Shown here: piece by piece, positions 11,460 through 21,215 of the stretch
How positions within the stretch are numbered: the first letter of the stretch is position 1
Layout of the letters: every line of letters starts with the position of its first letter
NCBI GenBank assembly: GCA_037127315.1
Contig: JBBBDQ010001457.1
Coordinates: 1 to 64,000, forward strand
Source: Ascarosepion bandense
Taxonomy: Eukaryota; Mollusca; Cephalopoda; Sepiida; Sepiidae
DNA: 64,000 nt
Direction of reading: 5' to 3'
The notes under the pieces: model-generated
Told to the model about the DNA's origin: nothing
The model's input: the letters and a program-made list of their open reading frames with translations, nothing else
The model's database searches: none
Translations under genes and position numbers: made by a program

Positions 11460-11462
<3 letters not shown>
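11281..11462. mobile_element. Hairpin MITE-like element
   Basis: The left arm (11281-11352: ttaaggcagacattatttca ... ggcgaaccatcatca) is the near-exact complement of the right arm (11387-11460: tgatgatggttcgcctgaaa ... atgtctgccttaatta). Arms are about 70 bp around a loop of about 35 bp. AT-rich flanks on both sides and a (TA)n tract on the right fit insertion into TA-rich DNA. There is no coding capacity. Confidence 0.8.

Positions 11463-11531
<69 letters not shown>
11461..11531. repeat. (TA)n-(GT)n microsatellite
   Basis: Ten TA dinucleotides and then about 25 GT dinucleotides immediately follow the hairpin element. Confidence 0.95.
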
Positions 11532-11532
<1 letters not shown>

Positions 11533-11539
11533 TGGTTAA

Positions 11540-11825
11540 ATTTTTGCCATTTTATTATATTATTTTTTATGCGCGTTGTTAGTTTTTGATTTTATCGTCT
11601 TCACGGTATATGTTATGTTGGAAAAAAATTGTCGATACCGATACGTGTGGTCGAATAAGTATCTCCCGTCAACAAACGTAACCATTGTATGGTTTGTGCT
11701 ACTGGCATCACGTGACAATAAAAATTAATCCATAAAGCACTCAGACAGAAGTCTGTGTGTGATCGAGTGTTCCAGTATTCCTGATATTCAGTATTTTGAT
11801 GTTCTACAGCATTCCGAGAATATCG
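11540..11825. other. Spacer, nothing recognised
   Basis: No open frame or repeat identified. Confidence 0.35.
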
Positions 11826-12190
11826 TTTGTCTATATAACTGAGATGAGGTAGTATTTACACTATTTACATTATTCGGACTATTTTCCTCATCTTTGTTGC
11901 CATTTGTACAATGTTTTGGCCGTTGTATGCTCCGGCCTTCTTCAGGTGCTAGGAATTTCAAACCGAACCCCTTTATTACGATCACTTGTGTATATCATTC
12001 TCATTCCTTGCGTAATGCCTTTTTTGGTAGTCATCAGTTATCTCCCTCTAATCAACTAAGTTACTTGTTCACCACTGCTGTAGCCTGATACTGAACTCAC
12101 AACTCTTTGGGTCAAGTCACTGGAACTAACCAAAATCTATATCCACTGGGCCATGTGTCTTTAAGGAATGAGACTGATATACCCCAGCAA
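11826..12190. mobile_element. Pal108 element, left part
   Basis: It carries the outer tail (gagatgaggtagtatttaca), the minus-strand hammerhead-like block (complement of cacctgaagaaggccgg at 11937-11953, but with aaaac in place of gaaac), and the tRNA-like centre (minus strand, about 12060-12155). The right part lies at 12567-12652, so the copy has been split by about 375 bp of foreign DNA. Both sides of the break carry accccag. Confidence 0.7.
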
Positions 12191-12417
12191 GGACGTAGCT
12201 GATGCTAAAAAAAACACTAGGCATAGATAAAATTGCCCGGATTTATTAGTTGACAATGTGATTACGTCATCAGTGTCATCCGTTTCCAGAAACTACGACT
12301 TTTGCGGATTTTTTCGGCTATTCCAATGGAAATTAAGCACAGAACGTAAACGAAAGCAGGAAATCGGGTTCGGACTTTCTGACTATAATCAGTCTTTTCT
12401 CCCAAAATTTCTTTCTT

Positions 12418-12450
<33 letters not shown>

Positions 12451-12566
12451 CTTTGTGAATTGTTTAGTTTGATTTCTGACGAAGACATTTTTCCTTACCC
12501 GAATTTTCACTGATTGCACGGATCGGCCTAGACCCAAGCCCGGTGTGCCCGGTAGTCAGATACGGC
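12191..12566. other. Insertion between the two Pal108 halves
   Basis: About 375 bp with a (TTTC)n/(CT)n tract at 12410-12453. It is bounded by ataccccag on the left and gtaccccag on the right, which resembles a short target duplication. No protein signal is visible. Confidence 0.5.
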
Positions 12567-12652
12567 CATGTACCCCAGTAATCGTAATAAAGGGTTCGGT
12601 TCGAAATTCCTAGCACCTGAAGAAGGCCGGAGCATACAACGTCCGAGAACAT
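12567..12652 (+). mobile_element. Pal108 element, right part
   Basis: It continues the split copy: ccccagtaatcgtaataaag, ggttcggttcgaaattccta, gcacctgaagaaggccgg. The end is decayed (cgtccgagaacatt in place of cggccgaaacgtc). Confidence 0.7.
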
Positions 12653-13017
12653 TATTTTGTATTATTCAAAGGATTCGTTAGTACGTTGACTTTATGCGAA
12701 TATATCGAAATATAACGACTGACCAAATGTTCACTTTAGACTAACGTTACGAAAACCAACGTTACAGAAGAGGCGACAAAAATACCGTTCATATGTGCTC
12801 AGCTACGCTATTTCTATTTCCCCCTCGTGTTAAAACCTGCGCTATTCTTGCAGTCTTATCATAAGGGGGCGGCCCGTTTCTTCGTTATATTTCTTAATAT
12901 CCTTTCAGCTGCATGAAACAGCTTATGCGGTCCTTAGTCAAGTTCTTCTCTATAAGCCATCTTACTCGGAAGATGTCTGCGAAGTGTTGAAGCACTTTTG
13001 AACGATCTACCCTTGTA
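12653..13017. other. Spacer, nothing recognised
   Basis: No repeat or gene identified. Confidence 0.35.
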
Positions 13018-13150
13018 AACAAAATAAAGGGTTAAGTTCGAAATCCCAGTCATTTGAAGAAGGTCGGATCGTACAACGGCCGAAGCGTCGTGAATAGGGC
13101 AACAAAGATGTAAATTACAGTTTGAACAATGTAAATAGTGTAAGTAGCTA
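13018..13150 (+). mobile_element. Pal108 half-element
   Basis: Only one arm is present: aaataaagggttaagttcg, tttgaagaaggtcgg, cggccgaagcgtcgtgaat, then the tail ggcaacaaagatg. One base of the core differs from intact copies (gaagc for gaaac). Confidence 0.65.
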
Positions 13151-13189
13151 CTAAGATGAACATTTAACTAAAACACTGTTTGTGTTGTG

Positions 13190-13719
13190 CCATCCGTAAT
13201 ATCACTATAACGAATTTAATTTAAATTTATGACTAAATAATATCCACAATTAGTTCTTGTACTGTTATTATTATCAACATCCAAGACCTTAATGATATTT
13301 AGTGTTAATAATGGCTGAATGAATAGGCTTCACTGACACAATCAATGTTACATTTCAGGTGAACTAAAACCAGAAAAGAAATAATGTAAAATTTGTGTAT
13401 TATCATTTTCAACGTCCAAGACTTGAATGATCTTTTATGTTAATAATGGCTGAACGAATACACTACACTTATGACATACCTAATGTTGGTTTTCTATTGC
13501 ACGAAAACAAGAAAAGAATTAATGTAAAAGTTTTGTATGATCATTATCAACATAGAAGACCTTAATGATCTTTAGTGTTAATAATGGCTGAACAAATAGA
13601 CTACACTTCTGACATACCTAATGTTGGTTTTCACTTGTACGTAAACAAGGAATAATTAATGTAAAATTATTTGTATGATCATTATCAACATCCAATACCT
13701 TAATGATCTTTAGTGTTAA
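13190..13719. repeat. 138-bp tandem array, left segment
   Basis: Four diverged copies of a unit of about 138 bp containing atcattatcaacatccaaga, agtgttaataatggctga and gacatacctaatgttgg. The array is interrupted at 13719/13720 by a Helitron-like element and resumes at 14873. Confidence 0.85.
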
Positions 13720-14872
13720 CTAGCATCATAGCCCGGCGTTGCCCGTGCAACTCAGAACATTTTTTAATTAGATGATATATATATATATATATATAAAATT
13801 GTTGTTTCAAAATTGTTAAAAATTCCATTGAAAAAACTATCTTCTTTTGTTTTGCGTAAACTTGAGTTGATATTTTGTGTGACATTGTAAACAACATTGC
13901 GTTTGTTTTTGTTTCAAAATTACGAGGGAAAATATTTACATTTTTTGTTGACTAAATAAATTTCAGAAATTTTCGATGAATATTTCAAAATGCAGACATG
14001 GTAAATTTTCGTTTTAGGACAGGAAGGCTAATATCCCTTATATACGCAAACACACGCAAATATCTTTTTATCCACACAAATAACTCTTATTTTTTCACTT
14101 GTTTCAATGTCAATAACTTTCTTCTGAAATTAAGTACTGAAAACAAATCGCGTACTAATTTCTGCAAGGACTTTTCTGTAAAGGAAGTAAATAGGCCCAA
14201 ATTTTCTTCCTACGCCTAAAATCGTTCTGCAGCGAATGGCTATCGCTAAGCCGGTAATGGCTGACAAAAAGAGCGAGAAGAAGTCCAATTTTTTTTTGGT
14301 CGTTAACATTAAAAAAGGTCGGTTTCTTCAATCTCTAATTGCTGATTTGAGTTCAGCATATACATTTGCACGGAAATAAGACTATTTTGAAAAACCTTGA
14401 ATGTATTTTAGCCTTCGGGTCTTAAAACGAAAATTTACCTTTTTTTTTTTTTTTTTTTTTTACATATTTTGTTTTTGTTTGAAAAAACACTTTTTTTTAA
14501 ACAAAATATTTCTTTAGTTTCAAAATTACGGGGATAATTGTTGACCAAATGAATTTTTAAAACGTCGGAATAAAAATTAAATATAAAGATGCATTTTTTT
14601 TTTTTAGTCGCGTTTGACACGTGTGATTTGATTTCTGTGACGTAATCTATCAACCATCTTAGATCTTAGATGTTTTACGGAGCAAATGTAAACAATCGGC
14701 TACGTTGGCCAAAGTGTTGCAAAGGTAAAAATTGCTGAACTTAAACTCAAAAAGTATGTGTTGGCCTGGCTTCCCTGTAGATATGTGTCCCTAGAAAGTT
14801 TGAATGGCGTAGCTTAAAAAATGTAGGCGTGCATAGGGAACAGTCATACACAGACTCACGGATTGCCTTTTA
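13720..14872 (-). mobile_element. Helitron-like element inside the 138-bp array
   Basis: Read on the minus strand, the element ends with a GC-rich hairpin (gggcaacgccgggc) about 10 bp before CTAG. Host A (13719) and host T (14873) flank it, the insertion pattern of Helitrons (between A and T, no target duplication). Removing it restores agtgttaataatggctga, the exact array consensus. The other end is a gt/ac-rich start like that of the related copy ending at 60193, but lacks the expected TC and may be slightly eroded. There is no helicase gene, so it is non-autonomous. It contains T-runs and a short (TA)n. Confidence 0.8.
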
Positions 14873-15215
14873 TAATGGCTGAACGAAGAGGCTACACTTA
14901 TGACATACTCAATGTCGGTTACGAAAACAAGAAATAATTAATGTAAAATTATTTGTATTATCATTATCAACATTCAAGACTTTAATGGTCTTTTATGCTA
15001 ACAATGACTGAAGAAATAGTTTACACTTTTGACATACTCAGTGTTGGCTTTCTATTGTACGAAAACAAGAAAAAAATTAATGTAGATTTTTGGTATTATC
15101 ATTATCAACATCCAAGACCTTAATCATCTTCAGTGTTAATAATGGCTGAATGAATAGGCTACACTTCTGACATACTCAATGTTGAATTTCACTTGTACGC
15201 AAAGAAAAGAATTAA
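14873..15215. repeat. 138-bp tandem array, right segment
   Basis: It resumes with taatggctgaacgaag and holds about two and a half more copies (cattatcaacattcaagac, aatggctgaatgaatagg). Confidence 0.85.
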
Positions 15216-15807
15216 TGTAAAAATAAAAAAACGCTGGTTCGTGCTGTGTCCTTTAACAAAATATGCATCCGACAGAGAACATTCCTTCACTCTTCAATGT
15301 AGCCTCAGGGGAGTCGTTCGAGAAACAAACGCGTCTTATCAGTGGAACTGCGCATACAGTATGCATTGGCCGTTTTGCAGTTAAGGAAAAAATTAAAGAA
15401 CGTGTTATGAGAACATCCAATTGAGAAATGGCAACTTCGATTTGAACAAAGGTTGCTGAAGAAACAAGTTCATGAAATTGACAAGAAACGGGCGAGAATT
15501 GGGAAAATAAAATAATAAAAAAAAACTTCATTATTTCACAGAAAAGGGTAGCCAGGAAAAACAGGCTATAACCCATGGAAGTTTACAAAAATTGTTGAAA
15601 AACAGTCAGCTACTTAATGTAGAGCATGAAAGGTTGCAAGAGAACCTTCAGAAAATAAATACAGACTTACAACCCGGAGCAGTTCATTGGACAATCAAAT
15701 TTTACCCATTTTTTAGGAGTTGGAGAAGTATAATCCCATAACCATTCGACGAAAAAAATATTATTTTATTTTTTACTAATAGATAAGTTTAGGAATTGTA
15801 TTATAGA

Positions 15808-15810
<3 letters not shown>
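15216..15810. other. Spacer with possible coding relic
   Basis: Between 15410 and 15720 one plus-strand frame shows charged, K/E/R/Q-rich stretches broken by stops (for example RFEQRLLKKQVHEIDKKRA and EHERLQENLQKINTD), as expected of a decayed coiled-coil-type ORF. I cannot assign it to a family. Confidence 0.25.
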
Positions 15811-16007
<197 letters not shown>

Positions 16008-16230
16008 AATTTTCCGCGGAGTGTCGAGTAAGATCAAAATGTAGTGTCTGTTCTCAGATACTCACTTCCTGCTCACTGGCCGTCTAGAAGCAATGATTAG
16101 CTTTGTACCCAGTTACCTTAAAAATGACCTTGTGTCACAACTCGCTCCAGTAGGGGAGTAGGGTAAATACCGTTTACCACTTTAAAAGTTCCGACCTTGT
16201 GTCACATCTTACCTTTGTGGGGAAGAGCCG

Positions 16231-16232
16231 GG

Positions 16233-16291
<59 letters not shown>
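16231..16291. repeat. (TA)n tract
   Basis: About 30 TA dinucleotides, immediately left of the large palindrome. Confidence 0.95.
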
Positions 16292-16296
<5 letters not shown>

Positions 16297-16334
16297 CAGA
16301 AATAGTGGTTGTTTCAACAAAAGAAATTGGTATA

Positions 16335-16705
16335 GAAGAAAAAGTGCGAAAAGCCGTGGACGTTTTGTTTAAAGTGTAGATTTATTGCTGTTATTATTAT
16401 TAATATTACTTGCTTTTACGATTATATATTATGTGTCCATAATGGTATTTGTGTCACTACACGTGTTTCGAGTTTAAAGTTGACCCTTCTCAGGCGACTA
16501 AACTTGTGACTTCACATAACGGATCTCGATATGTGATGTCCCATTTATTATCTGAAGAGAGTCAACTTTAGACTCGAAACACGTATAGCGACACAAATAT
16601 CATTCTGAACACTTAATATATCATACAAAACGAAAGTCATATTAATAACAATAGCAACTAAAAAATCTACACTTTAAACAAAACGTCCACGACTTTTCGC
16701 ACTTT

Positions 16706-16708
<3 letters not shown>
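16335..16708. mobile_element. Large palindromic element with hammerhead-like arms
   Basis: The left arm (16335-16497: aaagtgcgaaaagccgtgga, cgttttgtttaaagtgtaga, tgtgtcactacacgtgtttc, gagtttaaagttgacccttc) is the near complement of the right arm (16553-16708: gaagagagtcaactttagac, tcgaaacacgtatagcgaca, tctacactttaaacaaaacg, tccacgacttttcgcac). Arms are about 150 bp and the loop about 55 bp. Both outer ends run into (TA)n tracts (16231-16291 and 16712-16762), suggesting insertion into a TA repeat. No ORF is present. Each inner arm holds a hammerhead-like motif (see the separate entry). Confidence 0.8.
16552..16592 (+). ncRNA. Hammerhead-like motif, right arm of palindrome
   Basis: The core CTGAAGA (16552-16558) is followed by a perfect 5-bp stem II (GAGTC/GACTC with a 7-nt loop) and GAAAC. 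Next comes a nearly palindromic ACACGTAT and an A that could be the cleavage-site nucleotide. Stem I is not formed here. The mirror copy on the minus strand (about 16455-16498) has a 5-bp stem I (GTCGC with GTGAC) and a perfect ACACGTGT stem III, but its core reads CTGAGAA, a one-base deletion. Each copy lacks something, so both are probably relics. Confidence 0.45.

Positions 16709-16711
<3 letters not shown>

Positions 16712-16762
<51 letters not shown>
16712..16762. repeat. (TA)n tract
   Basis: About 25 TA dinucleotides between the palindrome and the Helitron-like element. Confidence 0.95.
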
Positions 16763-16763
<1 letters not shown>

Positions 16764-17273
16764 TTGCAGTATAGCACGGCGTTGCTCGGGTGTAATGAAA
16801 GCTTTAAATCCATGGTTCTGGAGCTCAGACTCAGCCTAAAGAATATTTGTATGAAGCTTGGTGAGAATCGGATAAAAATTGTGGATTTGTATAAAGGACA
16901 TACAAACAGATAAACAGACAGACAGACACACACACACTTGCTTTATATATATATATATTATCGATTTTCTGCATTATTTTAAGAACTGCACCCTTGAAAC
17001 TTCTTAATATCGTTTATGTCTTTGTCTATGAGTGTATCAAATTTGATTAAAATCGGACCACTCCATCTATAACCCAATTTTTTCGATTATCGATTTTCGA
17101 TATTTATCGGGGATACCTCGACACAAAACCTAGCTAAGAACACTCGCAGACGCTTATAGTACGACCGTGTAAATTTTCAAGAAAATCGGTTCAGCCGTTT
17201 CGGAGTCTATAGGTAACGGACACACACACACAGACACACACACAGACAAAGTTTCATTTATAAATAAGTTTAT
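16763..17273 (-). mobile_element. Non-autonomous Helitron-like element
   Basis: It is the same family as 31577-32084 and the element entering the right edge at 63916, read here on the minus strand. The plus-strand left end is cttgcagtatagcacggcgt, the complement of a 3' end with a hairpin and a mutated CTAG (CTTG here). The right end carries aatcggttcagccgtttcgg, taggtaacggacacacac and tttataaataagttta. It contains a (TA)n tract at 16943-16960. There is no ORF. Confidence 0.75.
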
Positions 17274-17279
17274 ATATAT

Positions 17280-17415
17280 ACGCCCCGTGGCCCAGGGGTA
17301 GAGTCACCGACTGACGCCAAATCTGTCGGGTTTCGAGCCTGGGTTGTGTAGCAATCGGAGTCTAACCGTACTGATGAGCTGTGATACAGCGAAACAGATC
17401 TGTCAGCGGATGACA
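17280..17415 (+). mobile_element. HH-SINE copy 1 (tRNA head plus hammerhead)
   Basis: A tRNA-like head has an A-box region (tggcccaggggtagagtc) and a B-box region (gggtttcgagcctggg) at tRNA-like spacing, which would recruit RNA polymerase III. The hammerhead-like body follows at 17366-17409 and the copy ends in (TA)n. The whole unit is about 135 bp. It lies directly beside the end of a Helitron-like element. Two further copies lie at 41.2-41.6 kb. Confidence 0.8.
17366..17409 (+). ncRNA. Type I hammerhead ribozyme motif in HH-SINE copy 1
   Basis: Core CTGATGA at 17371-17377. Stem II is GCTGT/ACAGC with loop GAT (17378-17390). GAAA is at 17391-17394. Stem III comes from the self-complementary ACAGATCTGT (17394-17403), and C17404 of GTC is the predicted cleavage nucleotide. 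Stem I pairs CCGTA (17366-17370) with AGCGG (17405-17409), with one mismatch at the first pair. All invariant core bases known for hammerheads are present. A stem III this short is typical of animal retroelement hammerheads, which are thought to work best as dimers. Confidence 0.75.
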
Positions 17416-17449
17416 AAATATATATATATACTTTACTTCTTTTTTTTTT

Positions 17450-17720
17450 TTTAATCATTTCACCCCGAGCAAGGCGGAAACGCCACTGATGTGCAGGGGG
17501 CTACATAAATGTAAAAAGATTAATTAGAAAAGAGTGAGGAGTACAAACTAGTTAGAAAGGAACAATAGAAAGCAGGTGCGATGACAGATACATAGGTGGA
17601 GAGAAAGGGAAGGTTATACAGGGGTGGGGAGAGAGCTAGAGTCCAGTGGTTAGTAGATGAGTATTGACTTTGCATTTACAACAAAATTCTATGAGACTTT
17701 TGTGTAGACTATTAAGAAGT
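17450..17720 (-). pseudogene. Jockey/CR1-like LINE 3' end
   Basis: The minus strand has the family 3' UTR, including the complement of cgccactgatgtgcaggggg followed by gctacata, and enters at about 17670 the last codons (KVNTHLLTT-like) of the LINE ORF. The same 3' UTR signature recurs at 58.85 and 59.35 kb. The T-run at 17437-17452 on the plus strand would be its poly(A) end. Confidence 0.6.
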
Positions 17721-17842
17721 CATAATAAACTATTTAAAATATGTGATTAATTAATAAATTCAAATAAAGTGCTTATTAATTTAATGAGATACCTATAGCT
17801 GATACTGCTGAAGAGACTGATATTATTAATTCTTTCTTTATA

Positions 17843-17958
17843 CATGGTGTCCCAGAAGTCGCGCATTATACACTAATTGTTATTTTTTCTATGTTTCAGA
17901 TTTGAAACATATAAAAAATAAAAATTAGTATATGGTACGCGACTTCTGGGACACCTTG
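17843..17958. mobile_element. 116-bp hairpin MITE, TA-flanked
   Basis: The left arm ggtgtcccagaagtcgcgca and right arm cgcgacttctgggacacc are inverted, and flanking TA (17841-17842 and 17959-17960) fits a Tc1/mariner-type target duplication. There is no coding capacity. Confidence 0.85.
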
Positions 17959-17960
17959 TA

Positions 17961-19204
17961 TATAATCCTTATATAATTAATATATTAAATTAATTATATT
18001 ATAAATATTTTTAAATATCTTATATTAATTAAATTATCAATATAATATTTTTTGTTAATATCTAAAATTAATATCAGTATTTATTAATAGTATATTAAAT
18101 TGATTTATATAATAAATTATAATCCTTCCTTTATATATCCTTCTGAGATTATATTCAGTTTTTACAATCAAAACATTCAATAGAGTAAAAGGGACGCTAA
18201 TTTACATTGCTTGATCTCATTTCGTATACGTGTGCGTACACTCATTTTCGATTACTAACTTTAAATTGTTTTCTTGAAACTTTTTAGTTAAAAGCTAAAT
18301 GATTAAATTTACTATTTCCAGTAAGCAAGATACTCTGGTGTAATTTCAAACAGAAATTATATTGATTAGAATCTAAAATTTTGAGTTTTTTCCCAATTTT
18401 TCGGCCATTTTTGAGCGATCGACACATTTGTAAATAAAAATTACTTCTTGGTTTTAAAAATCCTGCAAATATACATCTGTGACACATTATTTTTGGAAAA
18501 TTAGCAAATTTAATGTTAAATCAATCTGATTTACACAAGCATTACTTATTTTTAGCATGAAATTTAGAATAAAACTATTTCTAAAACAGTGTTGAACTTT
18601 CTAATCTTTCCTTGTATTTGACATATGACGACAGCTTAATAGATGCGCGTTAAGTGTATGGTAACCGGAAATGATAAATGTCCAAATTTTGTTTCCTTTA
18701 AGAAACTGTAGAACACATGACCTTTTTGTACACACAGAAATTAACACAAAAAAAGAAAAAATTCAAATACACAAAAAATTTAAAAATTATTTTAAAAATA
18801 CGATGGCTCGATAATTTGTATTAAACATTTCAATGTTCTATTAGTAAATATAGTCTTCATTTAATAACTTAACAACCTAATGTCTACAAGTCTTTGAAAT
18901 ATGGACCCCATTTGAGAACCCATATGCTAGAGTTTAACACTTCAGCAAGATTTTTTGAGGTTGAAGACATTTTCGGGAAAGTGAAAGCAAAAAACGTTTC
19001 TGGCATTAATGGATTGCACAATATGGTCTACAGTGTTACAAATACACTGGAATATTTTTTCTTCTGCATGAGGTACATAGTTGAAAATTAACCCCGGAAG
19101 AGTAAGCCTAACAGACGGAATATATATTTGAAAGGCGAAGTACTCTAAAACTCTCGCCCTTTTTGGTTTTCTTGCAAAGAAGATGACAAATTTCAATTTA
19201 AGCA
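17961..19204. other. AT-rich spacer
   Basis: Very AT-rich (ttaattatat-type) to about 18,120, then ordinary AT-rich sequence. The short open frames (18284-18487, 18894-19205) show no recognisable domains. Confidence 0.35.
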
Positions 19205-20290
19205 ATGGGCTTCTTCTTCTTCTTCTTCTTCTTCTTCTTCTTCTTCTTCTTCTTCTTCTTTGTGTCTCGTCCTTTCAGGATGTAGGAGATCATGGCATTC
19301 CACGTCTCCCTATCCCTGGTGGCTCTTAGTACGCGTTCTCCTGTGACGTCTTCCAGCCCCCGTTCTGTCATCCACCTGCTCAGGCCCTTCAAAGATGTTA
19401 TCCGCTGCTTTCCTCTGTCTCTTTTTTCCTCTATCTCGCCTGTTAGTATCAAGTTCTCCAGACACTCCTTGCATGTCCCAGGAACTTCAGTTGTCTCTTC
19501 CTGATGCTCAATACTAAAATCCTTTTCGTTTCCATTCTTTCCAACACATCTTCATTGCTCACATGCTCGGTCCACGATATCCGCAGCATCCTTCTGTAGA
19601 ACAACATTTCGGCTGCTTCAAGTTTTTCCTTCATCTTAGTTGATATTGTCCAACATTCACTGCCATATTGAAGAACTGACATCACATAGCAATCCAGTAC
19701 TCTCTTCTTTGTTTCTAGTGAAAGTTTCCTGTGTCTTTAATACTTTACTCATCTTCTGGAACTCGTCCTTCGCCATGCCAATTCACCTTCGGATCTCTGT
19801 GTTGTACTTTCCATCTTCAGTTAGAACACTCCCTAGATATTTAAATTTTTGTACCTGCTTGATTTTAATATTCCCCACCTGTAATTGGCACTTTGGGCTG
19901 CTTTTTTTTGCTGATGACTATGCATTGGGTTTTCTTGCAGTTTATTTGTAGTCCCTTCATGTCACTCTCAAGTTAAATAGATCTGGTTAAAATACACATC
20001 CCTGTCTTACGACCCTTTCTATCTTTGTATAACTGCTGAATTCATTACCTGTCCGTATGCAGGCAGTTTACTACCAGTAGAGATTCCTAATTACCCTAAT
20101 GTCTTTCCCAAATATGTCAAGGCTGCTGAGCATCTCGATCAATTCTTTGTGGCGTATTTTGTCGAACGCTTTCGCATAATCAATAAAGCACAGGTATAAG
20201 TCCTTCTTCATTTGTATTGCCCTTTCAGAAAGCATCACTTGAATAAATCTGGCAAAAAACTGAAATCTTGATATTCCAAGGATAGACTGA
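19205..20290 (-). pseudogene. RTE-like LINE, C-terminal half, degraded
   Basis: Reading right to left on the minus strand: the RT segment DLYLCFIDYAKAFDKIRH and LSSLDIFGKDIRVIRNLYW (20304-20071), then after an internal deletion the C-terminal domain MMSVLQYGSECWTIS, MLFYRRMLRISWTEHVS (19685-19449) and RWMTERGLEDVTGERVL, WNAMISYILKG (19452-19260). The family's AAG-type 3' tail has expanded into a (CTT)n tract on the plus strand (19209-19260). Comparison with the copy at 38.3-40.5 kb shows missing sequence around 19,960. Confidence 0.85.
19209..19260. repeat. (CTT)n microsatellite from the LINE tail
   Basis: About 17 CTT triplets lie exactly at the 3' end of the RTE-like copy. Other copies of this LINE have only agaagaagaag there. 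Confidence 0.9.
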
Positions 20291-20294
20291 ACTT

Positions 20295-21215
20295 GAAACT
20301 CCATTGTAGGAGAGTAAAAATATTTTTATTGTCAGCATTTTGCTACCCAGGTTTCTACCATGAGTGGGGTCTTCAGGCGATTTTTAATAACTGATTTTAC
20401 TGTTTACCGTTTTTTTTAAGAAAGATCTTGTAACAGTGTTTTATTTGAACGTTCACGTGGCAAGGAAAATTATGAACGCGCAATTTTTAATTTAAAACCG
20501 ATTATGGCGCTTTCATCCATGGTTGTATGACCCTAAGAGGTATTTCTTAGTGTGGATGCATTTAGTCATAATTTCTATTCTTTCATTTAACAGTTCGTTT
20601 TTTATTTGGAAATATCATAATTTCTCATTTTTCTTCTTGGCACAGTCTACATATTTGTCCACCGTTGTAAGGCTTGGTCGTTTTTATAATACTGAACGTT
20701 AGATCTGGGTCTTTTGATTTCAATTTCCAGATGTGGCTAGCCAATTTTGTATTGTTTTTTAATTTTTCTATTTTAAATGTAGATCTGTGATTGAACCACC
20801 TGGTCTTAAAGGTGTCTTTGGTTGAGTCCAAATATATTTTGTTTTGGCCATCTGGGTCATGTACCTCTGCCTTGTAAATTATTTCTTTTGTGTTGCAGAG
20901 ACCTAGAAATGGATATTTATTTATTTGTCCCTGCAGCTGCATTCTTTGTTGGTGGTTTTCTTTTGTACGATGCTATTTAAGTTTCTAACGTTTTGTTATT
21001 TTTATGAAACTATCTCAATTATTAGTGCAACTATAACTTAGTTTGATCGTGTTTCTGTATTTCTGTTGAAAATTTTGTTTAGGTCTGATTCTATCTATTA
21101 GTTTAGAAAATATTTGTCCTATTTTGGTCTTTACTTCTACATTGAATGGTGGGTTGAACCAGATAAGGTTTCGTTTTCTATTGTTGTTTTTGATTTGTCT
21201 TTTGGTTGAGAATTA
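20295..21215 (-). pseudogene. Penelope-like element, 3' part with GIY-YIG-type domain
   Basis: On the minus strand a decayed stretch (about 21190-20990) reads IWFNPPFNVEVKTKIGQIF and IKLSYSCTNN. It is followed by an open frame 20942-20625 with CNTKEIIYKAEV, FKTRWFNHRSTF, LASHIWKLKSKDPDLTFSI and ICRLCQEEK. This order is characteristic of the region from the end of the RT into the GIY-YIG endonuclease domain of Penelope-like elements. The stretch KIYLDSTKDTFK stands where the family usually has a glycine (YIG), which would weaken the nuclease. The 3' end (about 20300-20390) has a hammerhead-like motif. Confidence 0.7.
20341..20380 (-). ncRNA. Hammerhead-like relic at Penelope 3' end
   Basis: Minus strand: GC, CTGAAGA (20376-20370), a weak stem II region (CCCC...GGTA), GAAAC (20355-20351), then CTGGGTA followed by GC. 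Stem III could be ACC/GGT and the cut site GUA. Penelope-like elements are known to carry hammerheads, which supports the reading, but stem II has mismatches. Confidence 0.4.

Noticed and set aside
12258..12537. K/E/R-rich or S/F/L-rich ORFs around 12400
   Set aside because: Created by the (TTTC)n/(CT)n tract.
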